From assembly GCA_003224085.1 (NCBI GenBank), contig QHYK01000047.1, positions 62,001-126,000 on the forward strand: a stretch of DNA of 64,000 bases. The letters are read 5' to 3'. The DNA is from Acidobacteriota bacterium (GTDB lineage Bacteria; Acidobacteriota; Terriglobia; Acidiferrales; UBA7541). Made by a program: the position numbers and the translations under genes. Shown in pieces: positions 29,701-39,200 of the stretch. The notes under the pieces were generated by a model. That model searched no databases. It saw only the letters and a list, made by a program, of their open reading frames with translations, and was not told where the DNA came from. Every line of letters begins with the position of its first letter. Positions within the stretch are counted from its first letter, which is position 1.

Positions 29701-30525
29701 TTATAGCGTCTGGAATCTCTCCTTCACTTCCCGCACAAATTCGAGGAACCTGGGCGAGTTGGTGAGTTCCGGATGCCAGCACAGGTCGCGCTCAATGAGA
29801 TCGTAGGTCTCCTGAATTCGCGCGCCGGGGATGAAGTTTCCGCTAGCGTCGCGATCCCGTCCCATGAGCCACAGGTGATCTGCCACGGTTGCGGCCGCAG
29901 TCACGTCGTGGGTAACGACAATAATAGTGTTGAGCTCGTCGAGGCAGGCAATCTCGCTGATCAATTCGCAGACTTTCGCTTCCATCACAACATCGAGCCC
30001 GGAGAACGGCTCATCCATTAACAAAAAATGTTCGCTGCACAGAAGCTGTTGCGCGATGGCGATTCTTTGCCGCTGGCCGCCGGAAATCTGCGCGGGATAA
30101 AGCTGCGCCTGATCCACCATATCCAGACGCCGCAGATACTTAAGGACCCTTTCATGAGCGGATTCATGATTGTTTTCCATTTGTTTCGCGGCCAGCATCA
30201 AGTTGCTGAAAATCGTGCGATTTTCAAACAAAGGATAATTCTGGGCGACTACGCCCACCATTCCAGCCTTGACCGGGGTCAGCGTAGAATTGACGAGCAC
30301 CTGTCCTGAAGTGGGATGATTCAGCCCCGCGACGATGCGAAAGAGCTGTGTCTTACCGATACCCGAGGGCCCGAGAAAACCGACCACCTGGCCTTGCGTG
30401 CGGTCCTCGCGCACGATGTCGCGAATTTCCGCATTTACGTCTCGGAGAATGACCTTGTCCTCGTACGAAAGGCTGACGTGGTCAATCTTCAGAAGTGTTT
30501 CGCCGTAGGTGCAGCGGTCGGGCAC
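29701..30525 (-). CDS. ABC transporter ATPase (nitrate/taurine-type), last gene of the OmpA-SBP operon
   Basis: 274 residues. Walker A GPSGIGKT at 52-59, signature SGGQRQRIAIAQQL, Walker B LLMDEPFSGLD, and a switch His in VVTHD. The extended Walker B region continues VVMEAKVCELISEIA. It would energise the permease encoded 27 bp upstream. The N-terminus MPDRCTYGETLLKIDHVSLSYEDK is a little longer than usual. Confidence 0.92.
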   Translation of the reverse strand: MPDRCTYGETLLKIDHVSLSYEDKVILRDVNAEIRDIVREDRTQGQVVGFLGPSGIGKTQLFRIVAGLNHPTSGQVLVNSTLTPVKAGMVGVVAQNYPLFENRTIFSNLMLAAKQMENNHESAHERVLKYLRRLDMVDQAQLYPAQISGGQRQRIAIAQQLLCSEHFLLMDEPFSGLDVVMEAKVCELISEIACLDELNTIIVVTHDVTAAATVADHLWLMGRDRDASGNFIPGARIQETYDLIERDLCWHPELTNSPRFLEFVREVKERFQTL

Positions 30526-30552
30526 AGGAAGTCCTCACAAATCCATGAGCTG

Positions 30553-31422
30553 CTATCTTTTTTCAAGCTGCAAATCCGCGTAAGGGAACAGGAATTTCTT
30601 GGACAATCCCAGCGCGTAGTCCTGAAACAGTCCAATCAGCAGAATGGCGATCTGAATCGCAAATACGGCTTCCAGCCGGAAGTGTTTGTTCTGATTCAGC
30701 AACAATGCACCGATACCGCCCTCCGATCGAGAGATGCCTTCGACCATCGTGAGCATCATCCAGCCCATGGCCGCGTTTTGCCGCATAGCATCGAAAGCCG
30801 CGTCTGCTTTGCCGAGGACGATCACTTCCCAAACGACGCGCCACTCACCCATGCGCAATGTGCGGGCCAGGTCAAACTTTTCTTTCGGAATTTGCGCCAC
30901 CACGTCGATCATGCTGGTCACAAAGAAGACCGCCACGCCAAAAACCAAGAGGCTTACCTTTAGCCGGTGCCCGCTGGAAAAAATGATAGTGAAGAAGAAT
31001 GTAAGTCCCACCATACCCAGGAAACGGCCCTTGGAGACGGCCAACGCGATGGGCTGGAACACCGGAACGACTGTGAGATAAGCCAGGCCCAGGGAAATAA
31101 GAGTCGCCCATGCCATGGCCTGCACGTTCAGTAGAAAGCTGACGATAAGCTCCTGGCCGAGTCCCTCATGAGTCCAAAGGTCAACGAAGGCTCTCCACAC
31201 GTCCATCGGTTTGGGCAGAAAAACGTAAGTAGAGGTGGCCCAAACAACCAGAAGCACCGCGACCTGGAAGGTGATGATGAACCGGAACGCAGATTTTGAA
31301 ATCACTCGGTTTGGAAAAAACGCACCGAGAATTTCGCGCCAGAAGCCCGCTGCTGCCGAATGGCTTGCGGCCGGTGCTGCATTTGTTCGCATCGTTCCGA
31401 CCGCCGGCTTCACGGGATTCAC
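30553..31422 (-). CDS. ABC transporter permease (NitT/TauT-like)
   Basis: 289 residues with about six transmembrane helices. A binding-protein-dependent permease coupling loop is visible around RTLRMGEWRVVWEVIVLGKADAAFDAMRQN (EAA-like). N-terminal cytosolic stretch of about 45 residues. Starts 9 bp after the OmpA-fused binding protein, so the two are almost certainly co-translated partners. Confidence 0.88.
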   Translation of the reverse strand: MNPVKPAVGTMRTNAAPAASHSAAAGFWREILGAFFPNRVISKSAFRFIITFQVAVLLVVWATSTYVFLPKPMDVWRAFVDLWTHEGLGQELIVSFLLNVQAMAWATLISLGLAYLTVVPVFQPIALAVSKGRFLGMVGLTFFFTIIFSSGHRLKVSLLVFGVAVFFVTSMIDVVAQIPKEKFDLARTLRMGEWRVVWEVIVLGKADAAFDAMRQNAAMGWMMLTMVEGISRSEGGIGALLLNQNKHFRLEAVFAIQIAILLIGLFQDYALGLSKKFLFPYADLQLEKR

Positions 31423-31431
31423 GCGTGCTCC

Positions 31432-33279
31432 CTATTCCTTGCCTGACAGAATGATTTCCACGCGGCGGTTTCTGGCCCGGCCCTCCGCGGTGGCGTTTGA
31501 CGCGATGGGCTTGGAGTCGCCGTAAGCTTGGATGCGGAAACGGTTGTCCGGGAAGTTCGCGGGAGCCTTTCTCTGCAGCCAGTCTCTGACTGCCTGGGCG
31601 CGCCGCATCGCCAAATCCATATTCCCATCGTGGGTGCCCATGTTGTCCGTGTGTCCATTCAAAGTGACGAACAACGCGCCGGCTATCGCTAGGTCGTCCT
31701 TGATCTCGTACATCTTGCGTTCGCCCTCAGGGGTGAATGAGGCTTGACCTGTGGCGAATTCAATGCTCCAGTCACGCTTCGAAACGACTGCGCCTGTATC
31801 GCCACTGGAACTGAAGCTCGCGACATCGGCCTCGGCCCCAGTCTGCGAAAGCATCGAAGAAGCACCCAGAACATACGAAGTGTCGAGAATTTCTTTAACG
31901 TCAGGAATCTTGTTGGCGTCCTTGAACAGTTCCGGGTATTGCTGCGTCGCAATGTTTCCGAACACGGTGTAAGTGGAACGGAAATTGTTGTTGGCGCCGG
32001 GCTGCAACCCGAACAGCAGGAGATTGTCGTTCAGGTTGTTAACCGCGGAGCCGCCAAGCTCCACCAGGTTACCCGTCTTATCCTGTTCGCGAGTTCCCAG
32101 GTAGTATTTCAGCCAGTAGTCGCCGTTTTGCTCGTTGTAAACTTTGGCGCTGATCGCCGCGGCGCGCTTAAGCACTTCTGGGAAGGCCTTGAGTTGGTCG
32201 GCCGCTTCAAAGCTGGCTGCCAGCATTCCCTGTACTTCATTGCGATGGTCCTGGTTGAATTTCTTGATGCCAATAATGACGTCTGGCATCTGCGAGCGAT
32301 ATTGCTTCGAAGACACGATGGAGACGAGTCCGCCCCGTCCGTGGGCCACGTTCACGTCACCTGGCGTCCAGGTGACCACGCCGTTCACACACACGTTCTT
32401 GGATTCCCCGGTCAGCCGGCCATCATGTACGACTTTGCGGTCTTCACAGGTATTTGCATTATAGATTTCCGCGGCCTTGATGTAGTCCGGCGCGTTGACC
32501 CAATTCAAAGCATCGGGGTCGTACGTTTTTTCGTCAGGATTATTCTTGATTTGGTTGTCTGCCGCCCACTTCATAGCGATATTCCAATCGCCGTCGCGAA
32601 GTACCCCCGCCACCAGTCCACCTTTGGCGGCCTGCGGGTCAGCTTTCCATTGTGGCGGCCCCATCAGTTTGTCTTCCCCTCGCGAATATCCTGTAGAGCC
32701 GATGACTTGTGCAATGTATTCACCTGCGCCATTGTCCAGCTTCTTGAGTTGCGGATTGACCGCGGCGAAAAACTGCCCCGAGCCGTCGCCCATGATGAGG
32801 ACGTAGTTTGCGCCCGCGGCACACTGGTTTGAACCGTCGTGGAGCTCTTTCGCGCAGGCAATCAAGTCGTTCTGCATTTGACTGGTATCGTCCTGGCGGA
32901 TCAGCTTCAGGTTGACGTTATGCTTTTCCATCAGGCTGTTGCGCGTCGTCTCCGGACCGCCATTGGCGTAGATATAGTTCATCTGCGCGTTCCAAGCCCA
33001 TATTTCGGTGCGAATCAATGGGGCCTTCACGGAAGCGGAAGCCGCCTCCGGGAAAGGCGCAGGCTCGACGTTGGCGACGAGAGCTTCCTTCAAGTCCGGC
33101 AAAGCGGCTTTCGATGGAATGAGAGCCTTGGCGATGCCCGGCGCAGGAATCCAGCCGCGGCTCACAGCCGTGCGGAAACCGAAGAAAAGAACTGCCCCCA
33201 CGAACAGAAGCAGAATAATCTTTGCTCCGGGCTTCAACCGGTGCCCCGTTGGTGGTGTGGAGATTTTATTGTCAAACAT
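31432..33279 (-). CDS. Membrane-anchored substrate-binding protein fused to an OmpA peptidoglycan-binding domain
   Basis: 615 residues. One uncleaved-looking transmembrane helix (about 20-38); a periplasmic solute-binding module about 85-480 (QDDTSQMQNDLIACAKELHDG, YVLIMGDGSGQFF, LNWVNAPDYIKAAEIYNA, and so on) of the NMT1/nitrate-binding or PstS-like type; then an OmpA-like domain about 500-615 with GHTDNMGTHDG, LAMRRAQAVRDWL and ARNRRVEI, the Asp/Arg pattern that binds diaminopimelate. So one protein would sit in the inner membrane, capture solute for the ABC permease next door, and grip peptidoglycan. An unusual architecture for a transporter. Confidence 0.85.
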   Translation of the reverse strand: MFDNKISTPPTGHRLKPGAKIILLLFVGAVLFFGFRTAVSRGWIPAPGIAKALIPSKAALPDLKEALVANVEPAPFPEAASASVKAPLIRTEIWAWNAQMNYIYANGGPETTRNSLMEKHNVNLKLIRQDDTSQMQNDLIACAKELHDGSNQCAAGANYVLIMGDGSGQFFAAVNPQLKKLDNGAGEYIAQVIGSTGYSRGEDKLMGPPQWKADPQAAKGGLVAGVLRDGDWNIAMKWAADNQIKNNPDEKTYDPDALNWVNAPDYIKAAEIYNANTCEDRKVVHDGRLTGESKNVCVNGVVTWTPGDVNVAHGRGGLVSIVSSKQYRSQMPDVIIGIKKFNQDHRNEVQGMLAASFEAADQLKAFPEVLKRAAAISAKVYNEQNGDYWLKYYLGTREQDKTGNLVELGGSAVNNLNDNLLLFGLQPGANNNFRSTYTVFGNIATQQYPELFKDANKIPDVKEILDTSYVLGASSMLSQTGAEADVASFSSSGDTGAVVSKRDWSIEFATGQASFTPEGERKMYEIKDDLAIAGALFVTLNGHTDNMGTHDGNMDLAMRRAQAVRDWLQRKAPANFPDNRFRIQAYGDSKPIASNATAEGRARNRRVEIILSGKE

Positions 33280-33303
33280 ACTGATCTTCCCTCCGCCTAA
33301 TCG

Positions 33304-34335
33304 TTACTTGATCAAATCGCTGTAATCGTCCTTCTTGTTGGTCGGCGCGGCCGAAGTTTGGTCCCCCAAGCCTCCCGGCACCGCCGCCACCGAGGCAGGC
33401 AAGAGTTTCTGCTGGAATTCCGTCAGTTGCTTGACGGCCTCGTCGTTGATCGCGCCGGTTTCTAGGTCCATGTTGGTCATCAGCTTATTGGCAAGACGGT
33501 TGAAATCTTCCATCTCTCCCAGCATTTGCCCGGCATCGTCGGCCAGGTATTCCAGCGTCTGATCGTAAATCTGGTTGGCCACTGGATCGCCGCGGAAAAT
33601 CTTCTTGGCCGCCTGGAAGACGGAGTAGGCCTTTTTCAGCGCCTTCCGCCGCATCTCTTCTTCGCTAACGCGGTTCTCCTTGTCGGTGACCTGGAACTCC
33701 GCCGTAGCCCTCCAGCGGATGAGCTGGTCATATAGAATCTTCAGCTTGTCGCGCAAGTCGGTGAGCGACTTGTCGATGTTGATGAGGCTCGCGGCGTGCC
33801 GCTGGTTCGTAACTTTGGCGGACATATATTGCTGTTGATCCAGGGCGGTAAGGCCGCCGGCGGCAATTTTCTTGTCGGCTTGATTGGCCAGGGCCATGCT
33901 GTGCTCGGCTTCTTTCTGGTTCGTGTCAATCTGGTTCTGGAGCGTGCGGATCGAGCCATTCAGGTTGCCAAGCTGTTCATCCATGATCGCAAGATTTTTT
34001 TTCATCTCCGCGATGTAGTTCTTGAGGATGCCGATGGGATCCAGTTCGATGAAAAGTCCGGTGAAATACCGGATGACGCTCTGAAAAATAAGCTTCCCCA
34101 GCGTCAAAACGCGCTTGTCCGTGACGATGAAGATCAGCAGCAGAATGGCTCCAATCAGAATTGCGAGGTGCAGTGTATCGGTCGCCGCCGCGATCAAGAA
34201 CGGAAGGATCTGCACGAATCCATAAGCCGCCGCGATGCCCGCGAGGACCAGCACGACTTTCCCGACGGTTCCTTCCGGCCGTTGCCAGAAATTCTTCAAG
34301 CCCTGCATTACAGGGGAACCTGGTGTGGTTGCCAT
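33304..34335 (-). CDS. Membrane protein with PspA-like coiled coil
   Basis: 343 residues. Two N-terminal transmembrane helices (about 26-49 and 54-71), then a long coiled coil (about 100-260: IAEMKKNLAIMDEQLGNLNGSIRTLQNQID, and more) reminiscent of PspA/IM30, and a flexible tail. Gap of 24 bp to the OmpA-fusion gene. Could scaffold the transporter or sense envelope stress. Function inferred only from shape. Confidence 0.7.
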   Translation of the reverse strand: MATTPGSPVMQGLKNFWQRPEGTVGKVVLVLAGIAAAYGFVQILPFLIAAATDTLHLAILIGAILLLIFIVTDKRVLTLGKLIFQSVIRYFTGLFIELDPIGILKNYIAEMKKNLAIMDEQLGNLNGSIRTLQNQIDTNQKEAEHSMALANQADKKIAAGGLTALDQQQYMSAKVTNQRHAASLINIDKSLTDLRDKLKILYDQLIRWRATAEFQVTDKENRVSEEEMRRKALKKAYSVFQAAKKIFRGDPVANQIYDQTLEYLADDAGQMLGEMEDFNRLANKLMTNMDLETGAINDEAVKQLTEFQQKLLPASVAAVPGGLGDQTSAAPTNKKDDYSDLIK

Positions 34336-34344
34336 GGCGTCTCC

Positions 34345-34971
34345 CTATCCCAAAATCGTTTCAAATTCCTTGCGTTGCTGCTGAATCTCGGCGCGCCGCC
34401 GCTCCAGCGCCGCGGCAAAGTTGCCCTTGGCTTCCTGCAGCTTTGCGCGTGATATCTCGGTCTGCGATTGCAGGGACTTCATCTGCTGCTGCAAGCTGGC
34501 AATCTCTTTTTGTTTTTGCTGAATGGCCTCGTTGATGTCGCTGACTTGGGCAATTTTCGCGTCAACTTCCGTTCGTGATACGTCCTCGGTTTGCTTGTTG
34601 AAGGTGTTCGCCGAGGAATTCAGAACATTCAACAAAGCGTCAAAGCCCTTCAAAATCGCGTCTTTCGTCAAGCCGCCCTGCGACTGCGCGGTGGCGAGTG
34701 CCGCTTTGTACCGCAATGCTTTGTCACTGATGACCGAAGAGAGCGGGGCCGCATACGCTTCGATCTTGGCTAGTTCCGGAACGGCGGAGAGGTCCGTCTG
34801 CTTGGCAAGCCGCGCATAGAACTGGTTGTCGCGCGTCCCCGTGGAAACGTATGCAGGAGCGAGTTCGAGGGACCGGTTCGCCGTCGGGCCGGGCGATGGT
34901 TTGGCAGGCTGCTGCGCCGCCTGCGGTTCCTCTTCAAAAATCGCCTTCTTGATAAGGTCCATGAAGGGCAT
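34345..34971 (-). CDS. Soluble coiled-coil protein, first gene of the operon
   Basis: 208 residues. Pro/Ala-rich N-terminus, no transmembrane segment, and a C-terminal coiled coil (about 130-205: INEAIQQKQKEIASLQQQMKSLQSQ, then RAKLQEAKGNFAAALERRRAEIQQQ). Nine bases separate it from the PspA-like gene. Likely a cytoplasmic partner of the next protein. No family recognised. Confidence 0.65.
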   Translation of the reverse strand: MPFMDLIKKAIFEEEPQAAQQPAKPSPGPTANRSLELAPAYVSTGTRDNQFYARLAKQTDLSAVPELAKIEAYAAPLSSVISDKALRYKAALATAQSQGGLTKDAILKGFDALLNVLNSSANTFNKQTEDVSRTEVDAKIAQVSDINEAIQQKQKEIASLQQQMKSLQSQTEISRAKLQEAKGNFAAALERRRAEIQQQRKEFETILG

Positions 34972-35336
34972 CTGTCACTCCCTTGCTATTTCAATCCCGT
35001 TCCAGCGGCGGGGATACACACAGCTTTACTGTTGCGAGGCCCGGCCGGACTGGAGGTTTCGTGTCAAATCGGTCCACGAATCCGCACGCATTGTATCCTA
35101 TAGATAAGGGAACCCTTGCATTGTACCCGGGATACGCGGCCATCGTAAGACTGGGCCTGCTCGCCTTTCAACAAGGAAATTGCCGACGTAGCGCATTCAA
35201 TAAACTGGCAATCCTCGCCTCGATGACCTATTAAACCGCCTTTAGGATGAGGATGCAATTCAGCTACAATGCACACTTTCACTGTTCAAAATGATGCCGT
35301 TCTTGAACTGACAAACTTTCGACGAGGAACTAGCCT
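34972..35336. promoter_or_regulatory. Divergent control region between the ABC/OmpA operon and CII-like gene
   Basis: 365 bp without a gene. Contains the palindrome AAGGG-AA-CCCTT (35106-35117) nested inside GTATCC (35093-35098) / GGATAC (35130-35135), and two GCATTGTAYCC direct repeats (from about 35088 and 35118). These are plausible operator sites for the regulator transcribed away from the operon. No confident -35/-10 pair. Confidence 0.4.
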
Positions 35337-35801
35337 GTGCCTGCAAAGACGCTACCGGCGGTATTGAGCCAGATTGTCGAAGCCAAAGCCGAATACGATA
35401 CCCGGCTCTTGGCCCAGCAGATCGGAACGAACTACCGCTCTCTGATGTATTGGCTCAGAGGTGATCGCCCCATCCCTGCGGAGCTGCTGCCTCGGATTTG
35501 CGTCCTGCTGAAGAATTTCGAACCTCTGGATGTTCTCGAATCACAGGCGGGAAGAGTGGCATTCAAGATTCCAGATCCGCAACAGACTTCCGAGAAAGAG
35601 TTCTTGGTTATTTCCAACCTCATGAAAGACGTTGGTTCGGCACTGGAGAGCATTGCAACGACGCTAGCTGACGGGGTTGTGGAAGAGAATGAGTTAAACG
35701 CGACGATCCCGAAGCTGGAAGCCGTAATTCGAGAATGTGCATCGGTCAAATACCTGCTTGAGACTCTCTACAAAAACAGAAAACGGAAGATGAAAAAGTA
35801 G
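35337..35801 (+). CDS. Phage CII-like transcriptional regulator (Phage_CP76-type)
   Basis: 154 residues from GTG 35337 with GAGGA 7 bp before. N-terminal helix-turn-helix-like region (LAQQIGTNYRSLMYWLRGDRPIPAELLPRICVLL) and a helical oligomerisation tail (LMKDVGSALESIATTLADGVVEENELNATI) resembling the CII-related regulators of P2-like and other phages. A trace of phage ancestry next to the right attachment remnant; it may control the divergent ABC/OmpA operon. Confidence 0.65.
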   Translation: MPAKTLPAVLSQIVEAKAEYDTRLLAQQIGTNYRSLMYWLRGDRPIPAELLPRICVLLKNFEPLDVLESQAGRVAFKIPDPQQTSEKEFLVISNLMKDVGSALESIATTLADGVVEENELNATIPKLEAVIRECASVKYLLETLYKNRKRKMKK

Positions 35802-35975
35802 GGTTTGGATTTGAGGGCGAATTCGACCTTGTGATGCTACGTTCCGTGCCGTTGTACCCGAGTTTTCTGATCATTCCCTGTACCTGCCGTGTACCGCACT
35901 TCGGCGTTTTCATCGTTTTTCTCCGTTTTACTGTTTCGTAGAATCAATAACTTCCGTAGAATCAATCCCCCGAGA

Positions 35976-36000
35976 GGTTCGAATCCCACCCGCGCCTCCA
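35976..36000 (+). repeat. 3' end fragment of tRNA-Cys type 1 (putative right attachment site)
   Basis: 25 bases differing at one position from the last 25 bases of the tRNA-Cys at 24666-24742, including CCA. Two direct copies of CGTAGAATCAAT precede it (about 35937 and 35956), possibly arm sites. Confidence 0.7.
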
Positions 36001-36114
36001 GATTGACGGCGGCGAGCAAGCCGCGTCTGTTGCTAGAGGGTTTCGCGGTCCCGGCGAAGCGGCGGGATTTCGCTTGCCGCCTCCCGCTGCGCTCACACCG
36101 GCAAGACGGCCCAA

Positions 36115-36165
36115 GTTCGAATCCCACCCTTCGTCGCAGACTCCTCAGGCAAGCCCGCGCCTCCA
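36115..36165 (+). repeat. Second, split tRNA-Cys 3' end remnant
   Basis: GTTCGAATCCCACCC near 36115-36131 and CCCGCGCCTCCA at 36154-36165 are the two parts of the same tRNA-Cys end, separated by about 24 unrelated bases. Suggests repeated integration or decay at this point. The rest of 35802-36222 (421 bp) shows no gene. Confidence 0.5.
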
Positions 36166-36222
36166 AACCCTTCAAACGGCCCATTCCTGTGGCGATGGAA
36201 TGGTCATCGTTAATCTGTAAAG

Positions 36223-39200
36223 TCACCAGATCAGTTTGAGAGCGAATTGAATCTGCCGCGAGGAAGTTTGCGTGGAGGTGATGAGACCAGCATTGGCGAT
36301 CGGGACTCCGGTTGAATCGAAGATGTTTCTATTATCAAGGGGAGGCGCAAAATTCGTGTGATTAAGAATGTTAAAGAACTCCGCGCGGAACTGGATATTG
36401 AAAGCGTCTGAGATCCTCTTGATGAAGTTATTCTTGAATAGAGAAAAGTCGAAGTTCACGAAGCCCGGACCAATTAGCGTGTTGCGGCCCAGGTTTCCTC
36501 GGAGGGTTAACGGATTCGGCGCCGCGAAGCACTGCGTTTTGATGTAGTGAACCGGGTTTCCTGAATTCACGAGAGAAGCACAACCGGGTGACGCTATGAG
36601 GTTCGGGACATCAACGTTCGGATCGGTACTGAGAACACCAAGAGCGTCTCCGGCGAAACCGGGAGTGAAGGGGACGCCCGTGCTAGCTTGGAAGACTCCC
36701 CCGATTTGCCATCCGCCGAACGCCCAATCCGCCAACTCGGCCCTCCATTTCGGAGTGCCCAGCACCCAGGTGTAATTGACGTTCAAATTGTGGCTGACAT
36801 TGAAATCCGCCAGTCCGCGATTCAATCTGAGATCAAAAAATAGCGGGCTGGAAATTGAATTGGTGTATTCGTCGCCAACCATACTCCCGGAACCAGTGTC
36901 AATCGTCCTGCCCCAAGTGTAGGAACCGGCCAGCTGGGAGGCGCGGCCAATTTTCTTCTTGAGTTGAACTTGAAGGGCGTCGTAGTAGGAGCGGCCATCC
37001 CAGAAACCTGCTGTAATCCGCCCCGAGTTAGGATTCAAGCGCGTTCCACTACCAACTGGGGCCGGCCAGAGATAGCCCTGTGGCGTAAGTGTCGGAAGGA
37101 CGATGTCGGCATCTTCCGTGCGAAAAGGTTGATGGGTCGCGCGGGAGCCCACGTAGCCAGCGCGCAGACTCAAGTCCGTGGCCAGTTGGCGCTGCATCGT
37201 CAAGTTCCACTGCATCACATAGTTTCGACCGGGATTTGGTTCGAAATATGCTTGTCGAAGAGTGCTCGCCGACGCTGTGAGCGAAGCATAAGCTAGATTA
37301 GGAAAACTTCCGGCCGGCAAGTTTCGTGAGCTGGCTGATTGAAAAAACGGAGCTGAAAAAAGTTCGTTCATCTGAAAGACGTAGGGCAGGGGCAAAACGT
37401 CGAAAATTCCAAAGCCTCCACTCACTCCCGTTTTGCCATCGCGAAAGGGATCCCAGGAAAAGCCAGTGCGCGGTTCGAAATTGAGGAGGGTTGGATTGGA
37501 AATTAATGGATCACCGAGATGAGGCGTGGGGTCCGTAAGATGCCGGAGAACGGTCAGCTTGCCATGGACCTCGGTGGGAACAGAGGCCATTTCGTAGCGA
37601 ATGCCGAGGTTAATGGCCAGGTTCGTGCGCCAGCGCCAATCGTCCTGAACGTAAGTTCCAACGATAGTTTGGCGGATTCCGCGTGGGCTAACGGCGCTGG
37701 GAATCGCTGCCGCCAGCGAAAAAGGCTTATTGGTCAGGAAATTGGAGAGGGAATTGAAAAGGAATTCCCCTCCTGGCGTAGCAATTCCGAATTCATTGTC
37801 CCGGATGCGTTCCACGCCGCCGCCAAACCTAAAGGAGTGAGTTCCTAGTGTCCACGCAAAGTCGTCATAAGTCTGGATTGATGTCCAGTGGAAACGGTAA
37901 TTGCTGATGGAATTCAAACCACCGAGGAAAGAGGTCAATCCGGGCACGGCTACACCCGCAGCGTATTGCCCCGGGACCGTACCCAAAGAGGGGTCTTGTG
38001 CGGAAGGGTTTCCCGCGGGGAAGGTCTGGCCAGTCCGAGCCACAACACGATAAGCGCCAAATCTTAACGAGTTGAGCCTCTGCGTACTGAAAGTATGTGC
38101 CTCATTGGCGGCAAAGAATTGGCGGCGGGAATCGTACCCGGTGCGTTTGTTATTCAGCTCATCGGGCTGCCGGGCGGTTCCGCTGTCATACATGTAGGTC
38201 CCGGACAGAGTGTCGTTGGCAGAAAAACTGTGGTCGAGGCGCGTCGTAAAGTAATTCTCAGGCGTCACCTGCTGTCCTGAGAAGGTATAAATTCCCGTGT
38301 CGCCGGGTGCGAGCAATCCGCGATTAGGCAGCGGATAAAAGGCATTGACAAAGCGAAGCACGGCTGGATCCACGGAAATTGTGCCGGTGGAGGGATTTCC
38401 CGCGCGCGCGGACGCCGAAGGCACGGTGTCGACCTGGGTGATGCCCAAAGACTGGCGCAATCCCTCATAGTCTCCGAAAATAGATGTGCGCTGTCCCCAG
38501 ATGGGCCCGCCCGCAGAGGCGCCAAATTGATTGCGCCGAAAGGGCGGCTTCACCGTGTCAAAGAAATTTCTTGCATCCAGCGCGCTGTTGCGGATGAATT
38601 CGAACACATCTCCGTGGAAATCGTTCTTACCGGACCGGGTCGTTGCGCCTACGACTCCGCCGGAGGAACGGCCGACGCGGGCTGGGTAGTTGCTGGTCAG
38701 GACAGTGAACTGCTCGACCGCATCTACACCGAGATTTACTCCCAGAGCGCTCCCCGGAGAGCCGTTGGCATAGTCGTTGACACTGATGCCATCCAGACGC
38801 GCATCGTTCTGGCGAGGCCGCCCACCGGAGATGGTCATCTGTGTTCCGAAACCATATTTACCCTGTCCTGAAGATTGCGTGCGAGCGGTCTCGACTCCTG
38901 GCTCGAGAGCGGCCAGATCGGACGCAGAGCGCCCATTCAACGGAAGCTCGCGGACACTCTGAGAACTCACGACGCCGCTGACGGTAGACGAAGCCCCTTG
39001 CTCGCTGGAAGGAAGCAGAACAAGATCGGCAACTTGGTCCTGATCCGGGTTCATCACCACAGAGGCGCGGGCGGCTGCAAATCCCGGGGCAGAGGCAGAG
39101 ACTTCGTAATTCCCGCGCGGCAGGTTCAGTAATTTGTAGGACCCATCTTCTGCGGTTACCGCCGAAAAAACGTTGCCATTTGCCAGGTTCTTGGCGGAAA

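Larger units (their letters stand above)
24743..36000. mobile_element. Probable genomic island integrated at the tRNA-Cys 3' end
   Basis: The last 25 bases of tRNA-Cys (24718-24742, GGTTCGAATCC...CGCGCCTCCA) recur with one mismatch at 35976-36000, the full-gene/3'-fragment arrangement left by a tRNA-targeting integrase. In between are hypothetical genes, an IS21 fragment, an AbiEi fragment, vapBC, an unusual ABC/OmpA operon and a phage CII-like regulator. No integrase remains, so the island would be immobile. Confidence 0.6.

Noticed and set aside
31744-32832. 362-residue rightward frame opposite the OmpA-fused binding protein
   Set aside because: No recognisable domain; the leftward frame has a clear OmpA domain.
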